Assembly (NCBI RefSeq): GCF_042654345.1
Contig: NZ_JBHSGB010000006.1
Location: 434,001 to 498,000 of the forward strand
Origin: Pararheinheimera marina
Lineage (GTDB): Bacteria > Pseudomonadota > Gammaproteobacteria > Enterobacterales > Alteromonadaceae
Reading direction: 5' to 3'
DNA: 64,000 nucleotides
Of this stretch, positions 34,145-42,434 are shown piece by piece (positions within the stretch are counted from its first letter, which is position 1; each line of letters opens with the position of its first letter). The translations under genes were made by a program, and so were the position numbers. The notes beneath the pieces are model-generated. The model saw only the letters and a program-made list of their open reading frames with translations, was not told the origin of the DNA and did no database searches.

Positions 34145-35347
34145 TCAGGTTACTGAGCTTTTAGCAGCAAAACAATCGGCATAACCCGCCGGATTAAAAC
34201 GCCCCGCCATCCACAGCACCAGCAGGCAGACCAGTGCCAGTACCAGCCAGCTCAGGCTGAAACTCTGGGTCAGGTCACGGATAAGACCGGCCACTAAAGG
34301 CGAAAATGCCGCCAGCGTATAACCAACCGCCTGCACAAAAGCCGTCAGGCTGGCCGCCTGCTGCGCGTCTTTGCGATGGTCCATCGCGACAATCAAAGAC
34401 AACGGAAACAACCCACCTATGCCCAAGCCGAGCAATGCAGCCCACAGCCAGGCCGCTGCTGGCCAGAGCACCAGACCAGCAAAGCCTGCCAGCATCAACA
34501 GCGCCAGCGCTAACAGCACAGGTCGACGGTCATACAACCGGCTGGCCAGCATAGGGCTGACAATGCCCGACAACACTTCCATGCTGATCATAAAGCCCAA
34601 TAACAGTCCGGCTTTTGGCTCAGGCCAACCCAGTTCAACATAATAAGCTGGCAACCAGGCCAACACGCAGGTAAAAGCGCAAGTAACCAGGCCAAAAAAC
34701 CAGGCCAAAGTCCAGCCGCGGCGATACTTACGGTACCCCAAAGGGTTCTGGCCCGAACCTGGCGCCGCCAGCTGACGCAGCCCTGAACGCTGTGAAAACC
34801 AGGCCAGCAACGCCAGCACGGACAACAGCGCCCAGCCGCCAAGCGCCAGACGCCAGCTTTGCAATGCCTCAGCCAGATAGGCACTGAGCGAAGCCGCCAG
34901 TGCGGCCCCGGCAATAATGGCGGAGATATACCAGCCCATCACCAGCGCAGCATGGCTGGCAAAACGCTGTTTGATCACCGCAGGCGCCACCGCCTGCACC
35001 ATTGCGATGCCGAGGCCGGACACCACAGCAGTCAGGATCAGATCCCAGACGCTGGCGCTCCAGAGCCGGATTAAAGTGGCCAGCCCAATGGCCGCTGCAG
35101 CCCAGAAAATCAGCAGGTAAGGCCCCAGTTTTTGCGCAAAATAATGCGCGCACAAAATACCCAAGCCCATCGCCAGCACCGGCAACATGGTCAGCAATGA
35201 CGCCAGGCTAAAGCTAAAAGGCAGCTCCTGCTGAATAAAAGGCAATACAGGGCCTATCGCGGCCATCGACGGCCGTAACGTCAGTGCCAACACCAACAAT
35301 GCGAGGATCAATCCCAGTTGAGATACTGGGCGTAAGGACGAATTCAT
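34145..35347 (-). CDS. CynX/NimT family MFS transporter
   Basis: A 400-residue major facilitator of the CynX/NimT type. The family motif LTLRPSMAAIGPVL in the first helix and 12 hydrophobic segments are visible. CynX is associated with cyanate export and NimT with 2-nitroimidazole resistance; the substrate here is unknown. The ATG at 35347 has GGAGG at 6 nt, better than the 5' extension to 35395. It is divergent from the SOS mutasome operon. Confidence 0.9.
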   Translation of the reverse strand: MNSSLRPVSQLGLILALLVLALTLRPSMAAIGPVLPFIQQELPFSFSLASLLTMLPVLAMGLGILCAHYFAQKLGPYLLIFWAAAAIGLATLIRLWSASVWDLILTAVVSGLGIAMVQAVAPAVIKQRFASHAALVMGWYISAIIAGAALAASLSAYLAEALQSWRLALGGWALLSVLALLAWFSQRSGLRQLAAPGSGQNPLGYRKYRRGWTLAWFFGLVTCAFTCVLAWLPAYYVELGWPEPKAGLLLGFMISMEVLSGIVSPMLASRLYDRRPVLLALALLMLAGFAGLVLWPAAAWLWAALLGLGIGGLFPLSLIVAMDHRKDAQQAASLTAFVQAVGYTLAAFSPLVAGLIRDLTQSFSLSWLVLALVCLLVLWMAGRFNPAGYADCFAAKSSVT

Positions 35348-35441
35348 AACACCTCCGGGGAGCAGGGCGCGCACTTTACCACAAATTTGCAACATGCTGA
35401 GCTGCAGCAGATCCGGCTTGCGATCTAAATCAGATCTTTTA

Positions 35442-35461
35442 TACTGTGTTTATATACAGTA
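35442..35461 (+). promoter_or_regulatory. LexA (SOS) box of the mutasome operon
   Basis: TACTGTGTTTATATACAGTA fits the gammaproteobacterial LexA consensus (TACTGT-N8-ACAGTA), with fully symmetric TACTGT/ACAGTA ends. It lies 15 bp before the imuA start, so LexA would repress imuA, imuB, dnaE2 and the small downstream gene until DNA damage. Confidence 0.95.
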
Positions 35462-35475
35462 TATTTTACCCTGCT

Positions 35476-36231
35476 ATGCACCCTTTATTACAGCAACTAC
35501 AGAACAAGCAATGGCTCTGGCAAGGTGGTCAGACTCAGGCCCCCTTTGGGCAACTCTGTGCATCTGGCTGGCCACAACTGGATCAATGGTTAGGCGGCGG
35601 CTGGCCGCAACAAGGTATGCTGTCGCTGCACAGCGCCACTGGGGTGGGCGAATTACAGTTACTTGGCCGGCTGCTCGACAGCGGCAACCGCTTGCTTGCT
35701 TTTATCAATCCTCCGGCACAGCTTGGCGCTGAAGCCTGGCAGGGCCAACCGCTGTCACAGCTCTGGCAGCTGCAGGCGCGTAAAAGCGCCGATGCGCTCT
35801 GGGCTGCCGAGCAGTGTCTGCTCAGCGGCAGCTGTCACACCGTGTTGCTGTGGCAAAATCAGTTGGAATTACGTCAGCACAAACGCTTGCAACTGGCCGC
35901 CCAACAAGGCCAGAGCCTGCTGCTATTGCTGCAGCACCAGGCGACAACCCCGTTGGCGCTGCCCTGGGATTTAAGCCTGCAGCTACAACCACAAGCCGAC
36001 GCGTTGCAACTACAGATGCTCAGGCGTAAAGGCTTTGCCCGGCCAGATCCCTTTAAGCTGAGCTGGTCTGCCCTCTTTCCGCAGTTTTTCCCGGCCAGCC
36101 CCTTTGCCCAACAGCAGCCAGAGACAGAACAAAGCCCGCACAAACCGCAGGGCGGCGCGAAGGCGCCATCCAGAAAACGCTCACGCCAGAGAATACGGCT
36201 CAACCTTTTGTGGCCCGCCGATCATGCCTGA
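35476..36231 (+). CDS. imuA: ImuA, SulA/RecA-like mutasome subunit
   Basis: A 251-residue ImuA protein. RecA-like features are LDQWLGGGWPQQGMLSL near residue 35 and a degenerate nucleotide-binding region; the Walker A motif is not preserved (TGVGELQL). The basic C-terminus (KAPSRKRSRQRIRL) is typical of the family. ImuA works with ImuB and DnaE2 in damage-induced translesion synthesis. The ATG at 35476 avoids an upstream frame that would begin inside the LexA box. It overlaps imuB by 8 bp. Confidence 0.9.
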   Translation: MHPLLQQLQNKQWLWQGGQTQAPFGQLCASGWPQLDQWLGGGWPQQGMLSLHSATGVGELQLLGRLLDSGNRLLAFINPPAQLGAEAWQGQPLSQLWQLQARKSADALWAAEQCLLSGSCHTVLLWQNQLELRQHKRLQLAAQQGQSLLLLLQHQATTPLALPWDLSLQLQPQADALQLQMLRRKGFARPDPFKLSWSALFPQFFPASPFAQQQPETEQSPHKPQGGAKAPSRKRSRQRIRLNLLWPADHA

Positions 36232-37708
36232 GCTCTGGTGTTACCTGCATTTCCCTAACCTGTTGCTGGATTCCTTACTGCAGCAGCCATCGTCTGCGCT
36301 GGACCCGGCTTTGCCTTGTGCTTTGGTAGACACCGAACACCGGCTGCTGCAGCTGAATGCACGGGCACGTCAGGCAGGCTTAACTCCAGGCTCAGGCCTG
36401 GCCAGTGCGGCCGCTTTGTGTCACGAGTTACAGCTGCAGCCTTATGACCATGCCGCAGAGACCACGCTGCTGCAGCAACTGGCGCTTTGTTTGTATCAGC
36501 ACTGTGCTGATCTTGCACCGGACCCGCCGCAAGGGCTCTGGCTCAGACCCGGCCCTATGCTGCAGTTGTATCAGGGTTTTTCCCCCTGGTGGCAACAGCT
36601 GCAGCAAAGCGTAGCGCCCATTGCAGCGTCACTGAACTTTGCCACAGCACAAAGCGCTGCCGCCGCCCGTTTGCTGGCCCGGCAGGGCTATAACCAATGC
36701 ACAGCCGAACCTGAACAGAGCTGGCCAGCACTGCGCCAGTTGCCGCTCAGTGTGGCCGGGCTGCCGGATCAACTGGCCGAATCACTGCGACGATTGGGGC
36801 TGAAACAACTGGGCCAACTGCTGGATTTACCCAGAGCTGAACTCAGCCGACGTTTTGGCCCGACTTTGCTGCATTACCTGCAACAACTGCAGGGCGAGCA
36901 GCCGCTGGCATTAACGCCACTGCGGCCTCAAAGCCATTTTTCCGCCACACTGGAGCTTTGGTATGAAATCAGTGACAGCCCGTTATTACTGGCACCAGCC
37001 AACCGTTTATTACGGCAATTGCAGCAGTACCTGATTGAACGCGATTTGCTGGCGTACCAGCTGCAACTGGTGCTGACAGACCGGGAAAAACAGCAACAAC
37101 AGCTGTCGTTCAGTTCAGTGGCTGGCGAGCAACAAAGCAGTGCCTGGCAACAATTGCTGGGGCTGAAACTGGACAGCCTGAAACTCAAGGCCCCGGTGAT
37201 CAGTCTGGAGTTAAGCCTGCTGCACGCCGGGCCACGTTATGCTGATCAGAAAAGCTTGTTTGCAGAGCACAGTGCCCGCTACAGCCCAGCCGCCCTGCTG
37301 TCGTTATTACGGGCCAGGCTCGGCGAGCATGCAGTGCAGCAACCGGTGCTGGCCAATCATTTAGTGCCAGAGCAAGCCAATCAACTGGCTCCGGTGCAGC
37401 AATCCATTCCGGGCAAAGGCTCTGGTGCAGGCCAATCTCTGAGCGCAGCTCAAACCCCAAACGCTGCGCTGGCCACGGCGCTCCTGCCCTCTGGCTGGCG
37501 GCCGCGCTTACTACACAGCACAGCCCAACCGCTACAAAGCGCCCCCAGAGCGCTGATCGGCCCACAGCGACTCAGCTGCAACTGGTGGCAACCACAAAGC
37601 GTGCACCGCGACTATTATGTGGCACAGCTGGCCAGTGGTCAGTGGGCCTGGCTGTATCAGGATTTACGCCAGCCCGGCTGCTGGTACCAACAAGGCTGGT
37701 TTTGCTGA
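36224..37708 (+). CDS. imuB: ImuB, inactive Y-family polymerase of the SOS mutasome
   Basis: A 494-residue Y-family polymerase homologue. The start MPELWCYLHFPNLLLD replaces the catalytic MDxxxFY aspartate, as in other ImuB proteins that are catalytically dead scaffolds. Polymerase-fold landmarks are PCALVDTEHRLLQLNARARQ and the helix-hairpin-helix like region LAESLRRLGLKQLGQLLDL near residue 190, and it ends WYQQGWFC. It would bridge DnaE2 to the beta clamp. Start and stop overlap both neighbours (8 bp with imuA, 1 bp with dnaE2), so the operon is translationally coupled. Confidence 0.93.
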   Translation: MPELWCYLHFPNLLLDSLLQQPSSALDPALPCALVDTEHRLLQLNARARQAGLTPGSGLASAAALCHELQLQPYDHAAETTLLQQLALCLYQHCADLAPDPPQGLWLRPGPMLQLYQGFSPWWQQLQQSVAPIAASLNFATAQSAAAARLLARQGYNQCTAEPEQSWPALRQLPLSVAGLPDQLAESLRRLGLKQLGQLLDLPRAELSRRFGPTLLHYLQQLQGEQPLALTPLRPQSHFSATLELWYEISDSPLLLAPANRLLRQLQQYLIERDLLAYQLQLVLTDREKQQQQLSFSSVAGEQQSSAWQQLLGLKLDSLKLKAPVISLELSLLHAGPRYADQKSLFAEHSARYSPAALLSLLRARLGEHAVQQPVLANHLVPEQANQLAPVQQSIPGKGSGAGQSLSAAQTPNAALATALLPSGWRPRLLHSTAQPLQSAPRALIGPQRLSCNWWQPQSVHRDYYVAQLASGQWAWLYQDLRQPGCWYQQGWFC

Positions 37709-40700
37709 TGGACCAGTTGCCTTACGCCGAACTGTGCTGCCAAAGCCATTTTTCTTTTTTACAGGCGGCATCCAGCCCGGTGGAGCTGGTGGATCAGGCC
37801 GTCGCTTTAGGCTATCAGGCGCTGGCCATTACCGACGAATGTTCGGTCGCCGGTATAGTTCGGGCTTATCGGAGGATCCGGGATAAAAACTACCGGCTAA
37901 AGCTGATCACCGGCAGCCTGATGCAATGGCCGGACGGCTTGCGTCTGGTGTTGCTGTGCCCCGACCAGGCCGCTTACCGCGAGTTGTGCCGGCTGATCAG
38001 TGCAGCCCGTCGGCGTAGCGAAAAAGGCCAGTACCAGCTGGCGTTATGGGATTTTCAGCGTTTACAGCATTGCCTGCTGCTCTGGTTACCCAGCGGTGAT
38101 CCAGAGCAGGATCAGCAGTGGGCTCAGTTGCTGTGTCAGTACCATCCGGGCAGGGTCTGGCTTGGTGCCAGCCGTTATCTGACCGCCGCCGATCAATTTT
38201 ATTTACCTTACTGCCAGCAGTTGGCAGCGCAGTTTGAACTGCCCTGCTGCGCCGTCGGCACTGTGTTGATGCACCAGAGCAACCGATTACCCCTGCAGCA
38301 GGTTCTGAATGCGATCCGGCTGCATCAAAGCCTGAGCCAAAGCGAACGCCAGCTGCAGGTGAATGCCGAACGCAGCATGCGGCCTTTGCACCGGCTGGCA
38401 CAGTTGTTTCCGGCCGAGCTGCTGCAACAAAGTGTCAAACTGGCACAACGCTGCAATTTTGATTTGGGCAGCATCCGTTACCAGTATCCCAGTGAACTGG
38501 TACCGGCACAGCAGGATCCAGACAGCTATTTACGCCAGTTGGTGGAGCAAGGGGCCGCCTGGCGTTTCCCGGACGGCGTACCGCCGGATGTGCAGGCGCT
38601 GATCGACAAAGAACTGCAACTGATTGCAGAGCTGAAGTACCCCTATTATTTTCTGACTATTTACGATTTGGTCTGTTTTGCCCGCGAGCAACAGATCCTG
38701 TTTCAGGGCCGTGGTTCAGCCGCCAACTCGGTGGTCTGTTATTGCCTCGGCATCACCAGTGTCGACCCCACCCAAATTCAGCTGTTGTTTGAACGCTTTC
38801 TGTCGAAAGAGCGCGACGAACCGCCCGACATCGACGTGGATTTTGAGCACGAACGCCGTGAGGAAGTGATCCAGTACATTTATCGCAAATACGGCCGTGA
38901 ACGGGCCGCTTTGGCGGCCACCGTTATTTGTTACCGTTTTAAAAGCGCCTTTCGCGATGTAGCCAAAGCGCTCGGCCTGATGGAGGCTCAGGTGGAGTTT
39001 TTTCTGAAGAACCTGCACCGGCGTGACCGTCACCAGCCCTGGACAGCTCAGCTGGCGCAATTGGGGCTGGACCCGCAATCCCGGCTGGCCAGCTTGCTGG
39101 TGGAGTTAACCCAGCAACTGGTGGGCACCCCTCGGCATTTGTCCCAGCATGTCGGTGGTTTTGTGATCACCGCAGGGCCCTTGTATGAGCTGGTGCCGGT
39201 CGAAAACGCCGCCATGGCAGAACGCACCGTGATCCAGTGGGATAAGGACGATCTGGAAAGCATGAAACTGATGAAAGTGGACGTGTTGGCACTGGGGATG
39301 CTGACCGCCATTCGCAAAGCCTTTGATTTGGTGCGCCAGCACCAGCAACAGGAGTTGTCATTGGCTGGCATTACCCGGCTGGGTGACGACAAGGCGGTGT
39401 ATCAGCGCATTCAGGCCGCCGACACTGTGGGAATATTTCAGATTGAATCACGCGCTCAAATGTCGATGCTGCCCCGCCTGCGGCCACACTGCTTTTATGA
39501 CCTGGTGATCCAGATTGCGATAGTCCGGCCTGGCCCTATTCAGGGCGATATGGTGCATCCTTACCTGAAACGCCGTGATGGCGAAGAGGCCGTCGACTAC
39601 CCGTCCGCCGACGTAGAAAGCGTGTTAAGCCGCACCCTGGGCGTGCCGATTTTTCAGGAGCAGGTAATTAAAATTGCCATGGTGGCGGCCGGTTTTACCG
39701 GCGGCGAAGCCGACCAGCTGCGCCGGGCTATGGCCAGCTGGAAAAAAACCGGCGAGCTGCTGCAGTTTAAGCACAAGCTGATTGATGGCATGTTAAGCCG
39801 CGGCTACCCACAGCAGTTTGCCGAACGGATTTACCAGCAAATTTGTGGTTTTGGCGAATACGGTTTCCCGGAATCGCATTCCGCCAGCTTTGCTGTGCTA
39901 GCCTATGCTTCGGCCTGGCTGAAACATTACCATCCAGCGGCCTTTTACACCGCACTGCTGAACAGCCAGCCGATGGGCTTTTATGCGCCCAGCCAGTTGG
40001 TGCAGGATGCCAGGCGCCATGGTTTGGAGACTCTGCCGGTTTGCATTAATCATTCAGACTGGGACCATCAGATGGTGCAGTCGCAGGGGCAATGGGCAAT
40101 CCGGCTCGGGTTACGGCTGGTCAAAGGGCTGAGCCGGCAAGCGGCGCTGCAACTGGAACACCACAGGCCAACAACAGGCTTTCAGAGTCTGGCTGATCTG
40201 CAGCGATTGCAACTCAGCAGCGGCGACCTGACCGCGCTGGCCAGTGCCAATGCCTTGCAACAACTCAGTGGCAGCCGCTTTGCCAGCCGCTGGCAGTTGC
40301 TGGATAACGAAAACCGCCTGCCGCTGCTGCAAAACCAACACTACCAAACCCAAACCGAACTGCCACTAGCCGAACCTTTGCTGGAAGTGCTGGAGGATTA
40401 CCAGAGCACAGGCCTGACGCTGCGCCAGCACCCGGTCTTGTTATTGCGTCAGCAACAGCTGCTGGGCCCTTTTACCCTGGCCTCTGAACTTGGCGGCTTG
40501 CCGCATAAAAGCCTGGTGACCGTGATCGGCCTGGTCAGCTCCAGACAAATGCCGGGCACCGCCAGTGGGGTCACTTTTATCACGCTGGAAGATGGCACAG
40601 GCAACATTAATCTGCTGGTCTGGTCGGCCACAGCTTCGGCACAGCGCCAGCCTTACCTGAAAGCCAAACTGCTGAAAGTGCAGGGTATACTGGAGAAACA

Positions 40701-40791
40701 AGGTGAGGTGATTCACCTGATCGCCGGCAAGCTGACCGACCTGACGGCCCTGCTCGGTCCGATCCGTAGCTACTCCAGGGAGTTTCATTAA
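37708..40791 (+). CDS. dnaE2: DnaE2 (ImuC) error-prone DNA polymerase III alpha
   Basis: A 1027-residue C-family polymerase of the DnaE2 class, typical length. An N-terminal PHP domain (SHFSFLQAASSPVELV, then ALAITDECSVAG) is followed by the palm with the catalytic PPDIDVDFEHERR near residues 371-383, finger residues QEQVIKIAM, and a C-terminal OB-fold (KSLVTVIGLVSSRQMPG, then TFITLEDGTGNINLLVW). It synthesises across lesions with ImuA and ImuB. The ATG shares a base with the imuB stop. The true start is distinguished from a longer upstream frame by this coupling and by family alignment. Confidence 0.96.
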   Translation: MDQLPYAELCCQSHFSFLQAASSPVELVDQAVALGYQALAITDECSVAGIVRAYRRIRDKNYRLKLITGSLMQWPDGLRLVLLCPDQAAYRELCRLISAARRRSEKGQYQLALWDFQRLQHCLLLWLPSGDPEQDQQWAQLLCQYHPGRVWLGASRYLTAADQFYLPYCQQLAAQFELPCCAVGTVLMHQSNRLPLQQVLNAIRLHQSLSQSERQLQVNAERSMRPLHRLAQLFPAELLQQSVKLAQRCNFDLGSIRYQYPSELVPAQQDPDSYLRQLVEQGAAWRFPDGVPPDVQALIDKELQLIAELKYPYYFLTIYDLVCFAREQQILFQGRGSAANSVVCYCLGITSVDPTQIQLLFERFLSKERDEPPDIDVDFEHERREEVIQYIYRKYGRERAALAATVICYRFKSAFRDVAKALGLMEAQVEFFLKNLHRRDRHQPWTAQLAQLGLDPQSRLASLLVELTQQLVGTPRHLSQHVGGFVITAGPLYELVPVENAAMAERTVIQWDKDDLESMKLMKVDVLALGMLTAIRKAFDLVRQHQQQELSLAGITRLGDDKAVYQRIQAADTVGIFQIESRAQMSMLPRLRPHCFYDLVIQIAIVRPGPIQGDMVHPYLKRRDGEEAVDYPSADVESVLSRTLGVPIFQEQVIKIAMVAAGFTGGEADQLRRAMASWKKTGELLQFKHKLIDGMLSRGYPQQFAERIYQQICGFGEYGFPESHSASFAVLAYASAWLKHYHPAAFYTALLNSQPMGFYAPSQLVQDARRHGLETLPVCINHSDWDHQMVQSQGQWAIRLGLRLVKGLSRQAALQLEHHRPTTGFQSLADLQRLQLSSGDLTALASANALQQLSGSRFASRWQLLDNENRLPLLQNQHYQTQTELPLAEPLLEVLEDYQSTGLTLRQHPVLLLRQQQLLGPFTLASELGGLPHKSLVTVIGLVSSRQMPGTASGVTFITLEDGTGNINLLVWSATASAQRQPYLKAKLLKVQGILEKQGEVIHLIAGKLTDLTALLGPIRSYSREFH

Positions 40792-40949
40792 TGAGCCGAA
40801 GCAGCAAAGCAGCCAAACCTTACCGGGTGAAAAAAACCGGCATCAAAGACGAAAACATCGACCGGCAAATTTTGGTACTGCACAGGGCGATGGCGGAAAA
40901 ATTGCTGCGCCAGCCACAGCTGCTGCCGCAGGTGCTGACAGGTTTGTAA
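40791..40949 (+). CDS. Small basic protein coupled to dnaE2
   Basis: A 52-residue protein (MSRSSKAAKPYRVKKTGI…, ending LLPQVLTGL), strongly basic in the first half, with a helical DENIDRQILVLHRAMAEKLL segment. Its ATG shares the final A of the dnaE2 stop codon (TAATG), the same coupling used throughout this operon, which argues that it is a real gene and LexA controlled. I do not recognise the family. It may bind nucleic acid or a partner of the mutasome; this is inference only. Confidence 0.72.
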   Translation: MSRSSKAAKPYRVKKTGIKDENIDRQILVLHRAMAEKLLRQPQLLPQVLTGL

Positions 40950-41045
40950 ATCAGTCGGTCTATTGGGTATGCTGGTTCAAACGCCGTACCTCTGCGGTAC
41001 CATGGACCCGGCAGCCAGCCCCTTACTGCCAGCGGAGTTTGTTTG

Positions 41046-41837
41046 ATGTCACATCCCCCATCGTTACGCCACCGCCTGGCCAAACAGCTGGACCCGCAAC
41101 TTTATCCACATCAGGGCTTGTCATTACTGAACCTGTTGATCGCCTGGGTGATCCTGCTGGGTATTGTGCTGGCGATACTGCAAACCGAGCCGACCATACG
41201 CCAGGGACATGAAGGCTGGTTCCGCTTGACTGAACTGCTGTTGGCGTCAGTGTTTTTGCTGGAATATCTGGCACGGGCCTGGACCTGTGTTGAAAACGAT
41301 GCCTATACCCAGCGCTGGCGTTACCTGTTGTCGTTTTTCGCGCTGGCCGATCTGGTGGCCATAGTGGTGGCCTTTTCGGTCTACTTAGGCAACGGTGGTG
41401 TTCTGCTCAGACTGCTGCTGTTGATCCGTATTTTACGGTTGGCCCGGCTCGGGCGCTTTTCAACAGCGCTGGACTGCATTGCCCAGGCCATTCGCAGCCG
41501 GGCTTATGAGCTGCTGATCAGCGCGATTTTTGCATTACTGATTCTACTGACCTCCTCCACCCTGCTGTTTCTGGTGGAAGGCGATTTACAGCCCGATGCC
41601 TTTGGCTCCATTCCACGAGCCGCCTGGTGGGCTGTCGCCACCCTGACCACAGTGGGTTATGGCGATGTGTACCCTGTCACCGTGTTGGGCCGGGTGTTGG
41701 CTGGCCTGACCGCTATCAGTGGGATCTGTATTATCGCCATTCCAACCGGCATTCTGGCATCCGCATTCAGTGACGCCTTGCAGGAAGCCAAACAGCGTCA
41801 GCACAGTCTGCCCAAACGCACCGACCTGCCGCATTAA
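41046..41837 (+). CDS. Voltage-gated potassium channel-like protein
   Basis: A 263-residue six-helix ion channel. The S4-like helix LLLLIRILRLARLGRF carries spaced arginines (about residues 122-138), and the selectivity filter TVGYGD is at 202-207, indicating K+ selectivity. The protein continues after S6 with a short charged tail and has no RCK domain. The ATG at 41046 follows CGGAG; a TTG one codon earlier is less likely. It follows the SOS operon by about 100 bp and probably has its own promoter. Confidence 0.93.
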   Translation: MSHPPSLRHRLAKQLDPQLYPHQGLSLLNLLIAWVILLGIVLAILQTEPTIRQGHEGWFRLTELLLASVFLLEYLARAWTCVENDAYTQRWRYLLSFFALADLVAIVVAFSVYLGNGGVLLRLLLLIRILRLARLGRFSTALDCIAQAIRSRAYELLISAIFALLILLTSSTLLFLVEGDLQPDAFGSIPRAAWWAVATLTTVGYGDVYPVTVLGRVLAGLTAISGICIIAIPTGILASAFSDALQEAKQRQHSLPKRTDLPH

Positions 41838-41843
41838 CCGGCT

Positions 41844-42434
41844 TTAGCGGACAGGCAACAGCTGCAGTAACTGCAGCAGGTCGTCCACCACAAAGTCGGC
41901 CTGATCTGCAAAGCGACCGTTGTCGCCATAACGGAATAAACAGCTGCGGGCACCAGCGTTGGCCGCGGTTTGTAAATCAAACAGGTAATCACCGACATAG
42001 AGCAGTTGCGACACCGGCAGCTGCAAACGGTCAGCAATTTGCCACAAACCATGCGGCTGAGGTTTGGCCGGTGCGTCTTCACGGGTCAGCACCAGCTCAA
42101 TCGGGATCTGCAATTGCTGGCAACAGAGCGCTGTGGCGCGCCGCATATTGCGGGTCAAAATAGCGCGCGGAAACTGCAGTTCAGCCAGCTGTTGCAGCAG
42201 TTGCTCAGCACCTGGCATCCAGCCGGCTTGTTGCGCCCCTTCCAGTTCAAAGTCTTCGATAATGCGGCTGGCACGCTGGCGTTCAGTGTCGGATGGCAGG
42301 CTGTGCAGATGTTCCAGAATAGCGGTGCCCTGAGGCCAGCCTAAACGTTGGCACAACAGCGAGAAATCCAGCCTGGAGTCGACCAGGGTACCATCCAGGT
42401 CGAACACCAGCGCTGCAATTTTTGGCTCAGGAAT
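41844..42434 (-). CDS. HAD-family phosphatase (Gph-like), probable ATT start
   Basis: A 196-residue HAD hydrolase. Motif I is VFDLDGTLV, motif II ILTRNM, motif III KPQPHGLW, and motif IV YVGDYLFDLQTAANAG, so all four catalytic motifs are present; phosphoglycolate or a similar small phosphate ester is a likely substrate. No ATG, GTG or TTG lies near the natural N-terminus. An ATT codon at 42434-42432 (IPEPKIAALVFD) has GAGGAG exactly 7 nt before it and overlaps the symporter stop, so ATT is the best start. The next in-frame ATG codons (42485 and 42500) add about 17-22 residues that look unrelated and overlap the symporter. Confidence 0.85.
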   Translation of the reverse strand: MPEPKIAALVFDLDGTLVDSRLDFSLLCQRLGWPQGTAILEHLHSLPSDTERQRASRIIEDFELEGAQQAGWMPGAEQLLQQLAELQFPRAILTRNMRRATALCCQQLQIPIELVLTREDAPAKPQPHGLWQIADRLQLPVSQLLYVGDYLFDLQTAANAGARSCLFRYGDNGRFADQADFVVDDLLQLLQLLPVR

